A stretch of 64,000 nt of DNA from Dyadobacter frigoris (GTDB lineage Bacteria; Bacteroidota; Bacteroidia; Cytophagales; Spirosomataceae), in the NCBI RefSeq assembly GCF_005280585.1, contig NZ_SZVO01000019.1, forward strand, positions 1-64,000. Reading direction: 5' to 3'. Shown here piece by piece: positions 8,358 through 16,685 of the stretch (position 1 is the stretch's first letter; every line of letters starts with the position of its first letter). Below the pieces are notes generated by a model. It was not told where the DNA came from. It made no database searches and saw nothing but the letters and a program-made list of their open reading frames with translations. Position numbers and translations under genes: made by a program.

Positions 8358-9615
8358 TCAAGCTGCTTCTTTTGCTATGGACACCGGCTGTAAATTATTT
8401 TCTTCTTTTTTGGAGATGAACTGATACAGATTATACATTAAAAAGACGGTTAAAATCACGGCCAGGACTACTACATTTCCTAGTAATCCATAATTATTAA
8501 GGTACCCCGTACTGGTTTCTGATACGATCATGCCTGCAATAATAGAGGCAAGCTATTTGCTGGATTGAAGCATTAATTCCCATAAACGCACCTCTGTCCT
8601 GAGGTTCCGGAACGGCAGTCATCAATGCACTTGCAGCTATCATTCTTCCGCTGATTCCAACGAATAACAGGATATTGATGATGATAATTATCCAAAGTGG
8701 AGTTACGTCGAGATTACAATAGATTAATGTCATTATTGAAGTGATGGAAGATCCGATTATGAATATTTTAAACTTACCAATCTTGTCGCTCAATTTTCCC
8801 ATGATCGGGCTGGCTACCAACATACAAACGCCTGTAATCATGTATAGATAGGGAAGTTGCTTTATATCAATTCCTAAATTATGAACGCCGTACGCACTGC
8901 CAAAAGGCATCAGCATAAATCCCCCGGTAGCTAATAAAGTGGTGGCCGCAAAGGCACGAAGATAGTTGGACTGGGCAAAAATTGAAGTTAAATGCTTAAA
9001 AGCATTACCGGTTTTTTGAAGTTTAAGGTGGGCATCAATGGGCTTCATATAAATGAAAATAGACAAAGCCACGGCAATACTCAGCCCGACGATCATCAAA
9101 AACGGCGCATGCCAGTTATAAGTATTTGCCAAAAACAAACCCAAAGGAATGCCTAAAACCTGGCTGCTGGCGAAGGCCATCTGAACAAATCCCATCACTC
9201 GCCCGCGGACCTGAATAGCGAAAAGATCTGTAATAATAGCGAAACTGATTGAGCTCATTACGCCGCCGAAAATTCCCGTTACAACTCTTGCCATAAGCAG
9301 AAATTCGTAGTTAGGAGAAATTCCACAAAGAAAAGTGCCTGCTATAAAACCGGTATAAAAAAATAGTAAAAGTTTCTTTCTGTCGAACTTGTCGGCAAAG
9401 CCAGCGGCGAGTAAACCCGCTGCTCCGGCACTGAATGCATAGGCCGAAACGACCAGTGCAAATTGCGACGTTGATATAGAAAGTTCTTTAAGCAGGATGG
9501 CTCCCAGAGGTGAAAGAACCATGAAATCAAGGATAACCGTAAATTGCACTATGGCAAGAATGGCGATGACGAATTTCTGGTATTTGGTAAAAGTTTCAGG
9601 TTGTTTTTCAGACAT
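8358..9615 (-). pseudogene. MFS drug/sugar-type transporter with a C-terminal frameshift
   Basis: The reading frame from 9615 gives a normal 12-helix MFS antiporter up to residue about 355 (SIQQIA). It then reads an unlikely tail (CLYYCRHDR) and stops at 8497. Shifting frame at about 8549-8553 restores the last membrane helices (ASIIAGMIVSETSTGYLNN, then a hydrophobic helix) and a natural stop at 8358. Compared with the usual QQIAGGIAS of this family, eight bases appear to be missing. Either the gene has decayed or the assembly has an error. It belongs to an operon with a small ferredoxin-fold protein (12 bp upstream) and a TetR regulator. Confidence 0.8.
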
Positions 9616-9627
9616 ATAAAGGACGGT

Positions 9628-9891
9628 TTAATCAATTAGTTCTTCGCAGGCATAACCTTCCTTGGTTAGGATGGCTATCATTTCTTTGGTATGCGGACCG
9701 TCAGATTCAATACGAAGTACATTGTCGCAATCGGTGAGATCTACATTCCAGCATATAATTTTCTTCTCTGCGTTAAGCACAGGTTCTATTTTCTTCATGT
9801 CTTTAAAGTGCAGGTTGGTTTTGAAAACAAGCACGTATTTATCATCGGGGTATTGCGTTTCCATAGCTTCTTTATTTAAAGAGTGAGTCAA
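9628..9891 (-). CDS. Small HMA-like ferredoxin-fold protein without metal cysteines
   Basis: Up to 87 residues; an internal Met at position 10 (METQYPDDKY) could be the real start. The pattern KYVLVFKTNLHF, then IICWNVDLTDCDNVLRIES, then MIAILTKEGYACEELID gives a beta-alpha-beta-beta-alpha-beta order like heavy-metal-associated domains, but the CxxC loop is absent. Comparable short proteins are common in Bacteroidota and have no assigned role. It lies between a TetR regulator and an MFS transporter on one transcript. Confidence 0.6.
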   Translation of the reverse strand: MTHSLNKEAMETQYPDDKYVLVFKTNLHFKDMKKIEPVLNAEKKIICWNVDLTDCDNVLRIESDGPHTKEMIAILTKEGYACEELID

Positions 9892-9969
9892 GATAAATTT
9901 TAAAAAATCAGATTTTACTCTGGAAAACGGATGAAAATCAGAATTACTTTAAATTTAAAATAAAAAGTT

Positions 9970-10557
9970 TTAAGGTTTTAAAGCTTTGATTACCAACGAT
10001 AATGTCAGGTTTATTTTCTCATCATCAAAAACAAATGGCGGCCTTCCAGGCATACTGGTCTTTGAAATGTGAAACTTTACCAGCTGATAAAGCGGCCCAA
10101 AGGCGATAGACCAATAAATTTCTACTGGCAGGGGAATGAGTTCTTCTCTTGCAATAGCTGTGTGAACAAATTTCGACATTGCATCAATGAATCTTCTTTC
10201 CATCACCGAGCGGTCAACCATCGGAGAGTGTTTAAACTGTTCCATGAAAGTCATGCTGATTTGATTTTCCATGCAATAATTCATCCGGTTCAGCCACTGC
10301 ACTTTTAAACCTTCATCAAAATGAGATTCAGGATCGAAATTAATAAGGGTCGCATCTGCCAGTTTTATACTTTCTTCTTTATAAAGTTGTTGAAGAAGGC
10401 TTTCTCTATCCTTAAAATAAATATAAATCGTAGCCACAGAAACGCCGGATGCTTTGGCAAGCTTATGCATACTCAAACCGTCAAAGCCTTGGCTGACAAT
10501 CATTTCAATGGCCTTCTGTTTTATTACAATTTCTTTATTTGCATCTCTTGTTCTCAT
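9970..10557 (-). CDS. TetR/AcrR-family transcriptional repressor
   Basis: The 195-residue protein has the TetR N-terminal helix-turn-helix (GLSMHKLAKASGVSVATIY, about residues 25-43, then YFKDRESLL) and a helical ligand-binding C-terminus. It is the first gene of a minus-strand operon with the HMA-like protein and the MFS transporter, so it probably represses its own efflux operon. A GAACGTTC palindrome directly beside a -7 element just upstream of its start supports autorepression. Confidence 0.88.
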   Translation of the reverse strand: MRTRDANKEIVIKQKAIEMIVSQGFDGLSMHKLAKASGVSVATIYIYFKDRESLLQQLYKEESIKLADATLINFDPESHFDEGLKVQWLNRMNYCMENQISMTFMEQFKHSPMVDRSVMERRFIDAMSKFVHTAIAREELIPLPVEIYWSIAFGPLYQLVKFHISKTSMPGRPPFVFDDEKINLTLSLVIKALKP

Positions 10558-10565
10558 AAGTAATG

Positions 10566-10589
10566 CAAATATAAATGAACGTTCGTTAA
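10566..10589 (-). promoter_or_regulatory. TetR operon promoter -7 element with overlapping operator palindrome
   Basis: CAAATATA at 10566-10573 reads TATATTTG on the minus strand (-7 consensus TAnnTTTG). The palindrome GAACGTTC at 10577-10584, with flanking AA/TT pairs (10574-10587), overlaps the region between -7 and -33. A repressor bound there would block the promoter. Confidence 0.5.
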
Positions 10590-10634
10590 TTTATAAATTA
10601 TTTTTCAAATTTATTTTATCAGAGTTATTGATTA

Positions 10635-11111
10635 TCAGAGAGATAGTGGTTTGTTAAGTAGTTTGTAAGTGACAAGTTGTTTCAGATGATGTTCGAGATG
10701 CCCGACATAATCTGTGATGTAAAAATGAAGAGGCAGTTTTTGACCATCACTGCCAGTGCCGAAGCGTTGCAGGTTACTGTCAGAAATTAAATTAAAGATT
10801 TCAACAAGATGCTGATTGTAGCTTTTCCAGAACTTAATCAAATGTGACGCGCTCATATTTTGATAGTTGCTGAGTTCGTTCCACTTATTTTGATCATAGA
10901 AAATGATGGGTTCATTTTCATATTGAATTCTGATAAATCGATGGTGATTGTTCGTCGCGCTGTCAATTAAGTGGCCTAGTATTTCCTTTTTGCTCCATTG
11001 GGTAGGAGAAGATTTAAATGAGAAGTCGGTTTCTGATATTTTTTCAAGCAGATCCGGAATGGTTTGAATTAGAAATGTTAGTCTTTCTGATGCCTGTTTA
11101 ACGGTTTCCAT
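10635..11111 (-). CDS. DinB-family protein (YfiT-like)
   Basis: This 158-residue protein has the DinB four-helix pattern: an early PTQWSKKEILGHLIDSATNNHHRF and a late DYVGHLEHHLKQ supply the histidines of a metal site. Close relatives are annotated as putative metal-dependent hydrolases or S-transferases; the substrate is unknown. Its ATG shares one base with the stop of the methyltransferase remnant upstream (TAATG), so it may be read from the same transcript as the accessory block. It is unrelated in detail to the DinB-like gene at 4238. Confidence 0.78.
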   Translation of the reverse strand: METVKQASERLTFLIQTIPDLLEKISETDFSFKSSPTQWSKKEILGHLIDSATNNHHRFIRIQYENEPIIFYDQNKWNELSNYQNMSASHLIKFWKSYNQHLVEIFNLISDSNLQRFGTGSDGQKLPLHFYITDYVGHLEHHLKQLVTYKLLNKPLSL

Positions 11112-11305
11112 TATATATCGGTTATGACAAAATTTTCAACCACTTTTTTATTGTAACCTTTATAACCACCTTGAAAGTCCCGACCGGAAACAGCTATGAA
11201 ATCGGCCATTCTTTGGGAGTTTAACTGGGATAAAATTTTATAATACAAAATTTTATGTTCTCCATCAACGTACATTTTCCATATATATGTGAGACTGAGT
11301 TTCAT
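11111..11305 (-). pseudogene. 3' remnant of a DNA adenine methyltransferase gene
   Basis: The 64-codon frame matches only the last part of Eco57I-like methyltransferases. Its VDGEHKILYYKILSQLNSQ, ADFIAVSGRDFQGG and KKVVENFVITD parallel FDGDYKWLLDKLNSKE, YLDVTGRYFRHG and KRVLEDFVIATD at the end of the intact enzyme at 15057-16538. Nothing upstream encodes the catalytic part; the HNH gene begins to overlap at 11265. At DNA level the two ends differ clearly, so this is not a recent copy. It is probably what was left when the neighbouring cassette replaced the front of an older or cassette-borne methyltransferase gene. Confidence 0.65.
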
Positions 11306-11882
11306 CGATTTCTTTCAAAATTTCATAATGTTCGTTTACTAGTGTTTTTTTTAGATTCTCGTCTTTTATATTTAACAATTTATATTTAATTTCTTCGTGA
11401 ATTATTTTTAATTTTTCTAACTTCCACATACGTTCATGTATTGGCAACCAAAGATTTAACTCTTGAATTATATATTTTGCTAAGGCATTATTTTGATCAC
11501 GAGCTTTAATTTGACCATTTTGTGTCCTAAAAAACAATAAATTGTAATCATTCGAACAAGGATCAACAAAACCAAGATAGCCATCGTTATGTATTGATGG
11601 GTCTTTCGTAGGCCATTTGTTTGTTTTGGCAGAATTGCAATATCTGCAAGAATACACAAGATTGTAATAGTTATTGTCTTTAATATTATGGATAAAACCT
11701 TGGGGGTTTTGAGGTATAAAGTGATCTATTGTAAAACTTCTAATACGATAATAATCGTTATCATCGCAATAACCGCACCGTTTATTAAAATCTACTCTAA
11801 GAGTTCTTAAGTAAGATGAATATTTTTTACATTCTGCCCTTTTGTCTCTCCTTTTGGGTGTAAGATTTCTAAAATTAGACAT
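11265..11882 (-). CDS. HNH endonuclease
   Basis: The 205-residue protein carries a zinc-bound HNH (beta-beta-alpha-metal) nuclease core: C36-x2-C39, the catalytic segment TIDHFIPQ (D53-H54) and SCRYCNSAK (C79, C82, N83). Residues 130-205 form a helical, charged tail. It would cut DNA and is the only clear nuclease inside the cassette. Its ATG shares one base with the stop of the receiver gene, which in turn nearly abuts the GHKL gene, so the three are translationally coupled. Fold resemblance to the HNH partners of other defence systems is noted, but the neighbours differ from any system I can name. Confidence 0.85.
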   Translation of the reverse strand: MSNFRNLTPKRRDKRAECKKYSSYLRTLRVDFNKRCGYCDDNDYYRIRSFTIDHFIPQNPQGFIHNIKDNNYYNLVYSCRYCNSAKTNKWPTKDPSIHNDGYLGFVDPCSNDYNLLFFRTQNGQIKARDQNNALAKYIIQELNLWLPIHERMWKLEKLKIIHEEIKYKLLNIKDENLKKTLVNEHYEILKEIDETQSHIYMENVR

Positions 11883-12526
11883 TACGAATTATTAAGATTA
11901 TCAAGCTTATTAAGAAGAAGTGACGTTTTCATAATCAGATCATCAAGTTTTTGATTAGTTTTTTCATTGTAAAATGTTCTTGACAGCCGACCTTTTGCAG
12001 ATGTTGTTTTGTCAACAAAGCTATTAAGGTCGACAAATTCATCCTCTTCACTTGGAGTAAGCCCATCCAAAAGCCTTTTCTTTTCTAAAGAGAAAAGACG
12101 TGACATAGAATCATCTAACTTAACTCTGTAATCACTTGCAATTTTTTTGATTTTCTGTTTTAATATTGGAATTTTAGAATTTGAATCTCCACTAAGCATA
12201 TCTTTTCCATTGATCAAATTAGCATTCTCAATGTGATCCAAAGCGTCGGATTCATATGATGTCAGTATTATCATTGGATAAAAGAAATTCAGTTCTTTTA
12301 TCTTTTCGACAAGACTGTCTGCGTTAAAGTCTACAAGGCCTGTTTCATCTAGTCTGAAATCGATAACAAGCATGTCTATTGATTGTTCGAAAATTTCATT
12401 AACTAGCGACTCTTGCGTGGTAGTTTCTGTAATATCGAAAAGTACTACATCAAAGTCGTCCTTGAAATATTGCCGAAAAGTGTTCCGCCAACCGTTATCT
12501 TCATCAATATATCCTATTTTAAACAT
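11882..12526 (-). CDS. Receiver-domain protein (stand-alone response regulator)
   Basis: The 214-residue protein starts with a CheY-like receiver. The acidic pair is in YIDED (D8, D10), the phospho-acceptor is D56 in LVIDFRL, T89/S90 follow the fourth strand (ILTSYE), and K108 is in NGKDM. All pocket residues are therefore present and the domain should accept a phosphoryl group. From about residue 120 it is helical and charged, with no recognisable DNA-binding output domain. One base separates its start from the GHKL gene stop and one base is shared with the HNH gene. It may link phosphorylation by the upstream kinase-like protein to nuclease control (inference). Confidence 0.82.
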   Translation of the reverse strand: MFKIGYIDEDNGWRNTFRQYFKDDFDVVLFDITETTTQESLVNEIFEQSIDMLVIDFRLDETGLVDFNADSLVEKIKELNFFYPMIILTSYESDALDHIENANLINGKDMLSGDSNSKIPILKQKIKKIASDYRVKLDDSMSRLFSLEKKRLLDGLTPSEEDEFVDLNSFVDKTTSAKGRLSRTFYNEKTNQKLDDLIMKTSLLLNKLDNLNNS

Positions 12527-12527
12527 T

Positions 12528-14933
12528 TTAGTTGAGGTTATTTTTTCTCAATGCAAATTTTACTAAAATACAAAAGCCTTCCTGAACAGGTGATAACATT
12601 ACACCAGCTCCATTGTAGTCATCAATAACCAATCTAGCAATATAAAGGCCCATACCGGTCCCTATCTTATTTCCTAATCGGTCTCTTTTCGATGATTCAT
12701 TAAATTCAAATATCTTTTCTGGCTCACTATTATATTCTTTAGCCAAACCATTGCCATTATCAGAAAATTTAATTTCAACATAATCTTCAAGTGCACGCCA
12801 CTCGATAGTCACTTCCCTTGAATACTGTCCTTTCTTTTCTTTGAATGCACTCAGTGTGTTTGATAATAAGTTATTAAATATAGCATCAAGATCCACTTCA
12901 AATGCTTGTATTATATTATTTGAATCTTTACTGCCTATTAAAGTCATTTTTACCTTTCTTTGATTCAATGCCATTCGCCAATTTATCTCAAAACTCTCAA
13001 AATATTCACCCATGTTAATATTGGTTCTTGTTCGCTTATCCCGCTTTAAGGTACTTAAAGAATAATCTAACCAATGTTTAAGTTTTATATCTTCTTCCTT
13101 AATTAGTTGTAGCATGTAAAAAGGATTATCTTCATTATGCACAGAAAGAAGATCATGAGCTTTAATATACTTCTTTAGTTCTGTTGTTAAAAAGTCAGTT
13201 CTAGGAACTAATCTTGATCGAAGGCCTTTTAATTCATGAGCAAAGGAAGAAATTATTAAGCCTACACTTGCTAATGCTCTCAGCATTTTTATTTCTTCGT
13301 TTTTGTCTTGTAGTTCTTTTTCATAAATTTTTGTCGCTTTTGCTAACAGAACCTCAGTTTCTGTATTTTCAGTTGTGAAATTCTTTTCTAAGTTTTCAGA
13401 GGGACTTGAAGTTTGTAAATCCTTATTTGTATTTTCAGAAAGTTCTTGTTCTCGTAAAATTCTTTCAGCTTCTAATTGAGCCCTTTTTAATTCTAAACTT
13501 GCATTGAATTGAGTTTTTGCTAGTTCAGATAAGCTAAACATTAGAACATTTCTATCTCTTTCAAAGATGGATATAATTTCAATTAAAAGATTTCTGAACA
13601 ATTCGAATACTTCGTTTTCTTGAATTCCCTCCCGTCCTGATTTATCTTGGAAATTGGAATTAGCAATACGGGAAATTCTTACGGTACCTGCTATTTGGTT
13701 CGGACGAATACGAAAGCCTCCAAGTTTTTGTCCAGCACCTCCCGGGCTTCTTGCCTGTCTTTCGCCTAATTTTAACCAGTCTTGACCATCTTCTCCATAA
13801 GGTCTTACTCTAAAATCGTCTCTAAAAATTTTTACTCCACCAAATTTACTGAGCCACGCCTTTCTGTTTGCTTGGGAAATATTTTTATAAGGAAATTTAT
13901 CTTTATCACTCGCATCAATTCGATTTTTTAAAAAATAAAAGGTGAACTCAAATTCACCTATTTTATCTATTAGTTCTAAATCAACGCTTTTTTCAAAACC
14001 TGGAAAGTCAAATATTTTACGTTTAATATTAAATGTTTTCTCTTGGACAGTTTTTAAATCGTATGGAAAATTCTTTAAAAGTTTATTGTTAAATACTTCT
14101 AAATACGCAGTTTCTAATTGTTTAATATCCAATTCATTTCTTGTAACGCTTATATCTAATGTGTAATTTTTATCTGCCAAATATTTAGTTACAATTTTGT
14201 AATCGTAATCATCGTAGTAAGCACTATTTACTTTTCCAAAGTCATCAGGATAATTTGTTGAAAATAGGTATAAATTAAATTCAGGTTGCTCATGTGGTGG
14301 AATCAAAACTTCCAAATTATCAAATAGACTCTTTATAGATTGTTCATCCCATCTGTCCTTAACCGAATTAATTTTGAGAATCGTACCAGAGGAAAATTCG
14401 ATACTTTTTATATAGCATTTAAGTTGGATAAAATTTGGAAAAGACTTGAATAATTCTTTCTTTATGTCTAATATTTCAATTTCATTTAAGTCAGCTTCAA
14501 CTTCGTTTATAGAAACTCCAAACCTATCAAAGTCACTCCATGTAACGCTCCAAAGGAATCCGGTAACTGAACTTTTAGGAAGAGTTTTCATCTCAGAAGA
14601 TAGCCCCAGGCGGTCAAGAGCAAATCTTCCTATTCCTTTGGCTCCTGTTTTTACCCTTCCTTCGCCGGACTTGAAATTTTGCAACTTATCATCAGTTCCA
14701 ATTTTCATCCATTGGTTTTCGATGACTTCATTTGTCATTCCAGTTCCATTATCAATAATATATATTGAAGAGCTAAAACTATCTGAATTATCAAAAACGA
14801 TGATGCAATTCTTTGCGTCTGCATCATAACAATTTTTAACTAATTCGATTATGGCACCTTCTGCATTAGCAAAATTCTCTTGACCAATAAGTTTTGCAGT
14901 GCGTGCAGATACAGAAAAGGAAATTTTAGCCAT
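12528..14933 (-). CDS. Dual-GHKL protein: MORC/MutL-like ATPase fused to histidine-kinase-like module
   Basis: This 801-residue cytosolic protein has two Bergerat-fold ATP sites. The first has E30/N34 in IIELVKNCYDADA, DNGTGM (61-66) and GAKGIGRFALDRLG (97-110), as in MutL/Hsp90/MORC ATPases. A conserved middle region follows (RDDFRVRPYGEDGQDWL, 371-387; DKSGREG, 430-436). After a coiled coil (about 470-555) comes a histidine-kinase-like half: H566 in SSFAHELKG, N-box N687/N688/N692, DNGNG (725-729) and GTGMGL (758-763). No membrane segment is present. Bacterial MORC-like GHKL proteins are known from restriction-modification neighbourhoods. Here a receiver and HNH nuclease follow within 1 bp, suggesting an ATP-driven sensor that controls cleavage. 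Confidence 0.85.
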   Translation of the reverse strand: MAKISFSVSARTAKLIGQENFANAEGAIIELVKNCYDADAKNCIIVFDNSDSFSSSIYIIDNGTGMTNEVIENQWMKIGTDDKLQNFKSGEGRVKTGAKGIGRFALDRLGLSSEMKTLPKSSVTGFLWSVTWSDFDRFGVSINEVEADLNEIEILDIKKELFKSFPNFIQLKCYIKSIEFSSGTILKINSVKDRWDEQSIKSLFDNLEVLIPPHEQPEFNLYLFSTNYPDDFGKVNSAYYDDYDYKIVTKYLADKNYTLDISVTRNELDIKQLETAYLEVFNNKLLKNFPYDLKTVQEKTFNIKRKIFDFPGFEKSVDLELIDKIGEFEFTFYFLKNRIDASDKDKFPYKNISQANRKAWLSKFGGVKIFRDDFRVRPYGEDGQDWLKLGERQARSPGGAGQKLGGFRIRPNQIAGTVRISRIANSNFQDKSGREGIQENEVFELFRNLLIEIISIFERDRNVLMFSLSELAKTQFNASLELKRAQLEAERILREQELSENTNKDLQTSSPSENLEKNFTTENTETEVLLAKATKIYEKELQDKNEEIKMLRALASVGLIISSFAHELKGLRSRLVPRTDFLTTELKKYIKAHDLLSVHNEDNPFYMLQLIKEEDIKLKHWLDYSLSTLKRDKRTRTNINMGEYFESFEINWRMALNQRKVKMTLIGSKDSNNIIQAFEVDLDAIFNNLLSNTLSAFKEKKGQYSREVTIEWRALEDYVEIKFSDNGNGLAKEYNSEPEKIFEFNESSKRDRLGNKIGTGMGLYIARLVIDDYNGAGVMLSPVQEGFCILVKFALRKNNLN

Positions 14934-15037
14934 AATTTGTATTTTTATAATAAAAATTGACTCTTTGGTTTTTTGGCACTATTAAAATATAATTACATAT
15001 TGAGACCCTTAGAAGTAAAACATCGCAAGGGTTACAG

Positions 15038-15070
15038 CAAAACTATATTAGGTAATTCAGTCTGTGGCAA
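15038..15070 (-). promoter_or_regulatory. Possible promoter for the GHKL-REC-HNH genes
   Basis: On the minus strand TTG (15070-15068) is followed after 22 bp by TAGTTTTG (15045-15038), matching Bacteroidota -33/-7 elements. It overlaps the end of the methyltransferase gene and would start transcription about 100 bp before the GHKL start. The 123-bp gap also holds a weak hairpin (ACCCTT 15005-15010 / AAGGGT 15027-15032). Confidence 0.3.
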
Positions 15071-16538
15071 TTACAAAATCTTCAAGAACTCGTTTTGTTA
15101 ATCCCCTCCACCCATGTCTGAAATAACGGCCTGTTACATCTAAATAGTCTTCCATCTCTTTCGAATTTAATTTATCAAGGAGCCACTTATAGTCACCGTC
15201 AAACTTGATGTAATAACCAGAATAAACTAATCCTTCTGGATTTTGAGATATAATAAAATTAGGTTTTTTTTTCATTGGAGAAAAGACTATTTTTTCTCCA
15301 ATGGACGAATCCATACTTTGAGTCCTTCCGAATGCGTACCAGGCCACCGGATTTTCCTTTCCCTTATCTCTTTCTTGTAACGATTCTTTATTTTGGAGAA
15401 AGTATTCATATGTCAGTGGATAATGTTTTTTTAAAAAATCCTCCGAAATTATTTCGCTTCGCCCATTGCTGTTTTTAAAGTAAGGATAGATAATAAATTC
15501 AGTAATGACATCGTCAGTGGATTTTAATTTAGATGCCTTAATTATAGGTTTCAATATGGCTTTTTCAATCAGGAAAGTTTTGCCTCTTTTGTTTTCAATT
15601 TGGGTAACTTTGGTTGAAATAAATTTTGTAACCTTAACAATATACGCCCAATCTGCTAGTGTTGCTATCCCAACTGAAATTTGGCATATATCGCCTAGTC
15701 GTTGCCCTTCTTTAATTTCTAAAAATTCATTAGATAGGGTTAAATACCAAAATTTTCTTCCACTTAAGTGTTTAAAAGAAATTCGCTTGCTTTCATATTT
15801 AAAATCGTCATTACTTTCTTGATACAAAAAATCAGAATGAGTAGAATTATCGAAAATTGTTATTGCTGAATACGTTGAAGCGTCATTAAAAACTAATTCG
15901 TTTTTATAATTAGTAATTTGAAGGATGTTTTTTTTCTCTTCGAAAAATTTACGTAACTGATATGCACTGTCCGAAACAAAATATGAGTTGGGAGTTATAT
16001 AAGCGCATTTACCATTCTTTTTTAGAAGTTTAGATGCCAATTCAAAGAATGCGATATATAAATCAGTAGACCCTTTGGAACAGAATTTATAATTAGCTTT
16101 TAAAAAAAACCTTACATCTTCTGTTAGGTTTTGTACTCTTACATAAGGAGGGTTGCCAACAATATAATCGAATTTTGAATGTAATAAGTGGTCAAGTGAA
16201 TTACCTTCACTTATATTCCATTCAATTTTAATATTATGGGGGACAAGTAATTCGTTCAAAGAGTTTCTACATTCCTGCACAGCAGTTTTGTCTATATCCC
16301 AACCGTAAACATTGTGTAATGCTTCTTTTAACTTATTAACAGGAGCATTGCTAAGTATCCTTATTACGATTTCTTTTAAAAACTGCCCGTCACCACAGGC
16401 TGGATCAACGATTGTTTTATGTGAATCATCACCTATGAAGCCAATGTCATTTAGTATTTTTTCGACTATAAAATCGGGTGTATAAACTCTTCCAAAGAGT
16501 TTCTTTTCTATATTCGTTTGTGATTTTAAAACTGACAA
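15057..16538 (-). CDS. Eco57I-like N6-adenine DNA methyltransferase
   Basis: The 493-residue protein begins with FGRVYTPDFIVEKIL, the usual approach to motif I, here DPACGDG (45-51, S-adenosylmethionine site). NPPY (129-132) is the catalytic motif IV of gamma-type N6-adenine methyltransferases. Residues from about 260 on resemble the TaqI/Eco57I-like target-recognition region, ending in the conserved GRYFRHGWRGLTKRVLEDFV. It lacks a fused nuclease domain, unlike Eco57I itself. It should protect host DNA in a restriction-like system; the partner nuclease may be the HNH protein or the PD-(D/E)XK protein upstream. The recognition site cannot be read. Confidence 0.88.
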   Translation of the reverse strand: MSVLKSQTNIEKKLFGRVYTPDFIVEKILNDIGFIGDDSHKTIVDPACGDGQFLKEIVIRILSNAPVNKLKEALHNVYGWDIDKTAVQECRNSLNELLVPHNIKIEWNISEGNSLDHLLHSKFDYIVGNPPYVRVQNLTEDVRFFLKANYKFCSKGSTDLYIAFFELASKLLKKNGKCAYITPNSYFVSDSAYQLRKFFEEKKNILQITNYKNELVFNDASTYSAITIFDNSTHSDFLYQESNDDFKYESKRISFKHLSGRKFWYLTLSNEFLEIKEGQRLGDICQISVGIATLADWAYIVKVTKFISTKVTQIENKRGKTFLIEKAILKPIIKASKLKSTDDVITEFIIYPYFKNSNGRSEIISEDFLKKHYPLTYEYFLQNKESLQERDKGKENPVAWYAFGRTQSMDSSIGEKIVFSPMKKKPNFIISQNPEGLVYSGYYIKFDGDYKWLLDKLNSKEMEDYLDVTGRYFRHGWRGLTKRVLEDFVIATD

Positions 16539-16685
16539 CCAGAATAAATTTTAATGAAAAATGCTTTGTTTAACCTAAAGTTTTATGAACAGCAAGTTAT
16601 ATAAAATATTCCTCAACGGTCATATTAAGATTTAAATAAAGCCGCATATGTTTAATTGTTTTATTTGAAATTTTTATTTCGGTAA

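Noticed and set aside
11111..11305. A new stand-alone small gene
   Set aside because: It matches only the end of methyltransferases and lacks any catalytic part, so a remnant is more likely.
14934..15056. Small RNA in the gap between methyltransferase and GHKL genes
   Set aside because: Only a weak 6-bp hairpin and a possible promoter were found; no further support.
11265..16538. Septu or Detocs defence system
   Set aside because: Septu uses an ABC-type ATPase with HNH, here the ATPase is GHKL. Detocs has a different kinase and effector layout. Neither matches.
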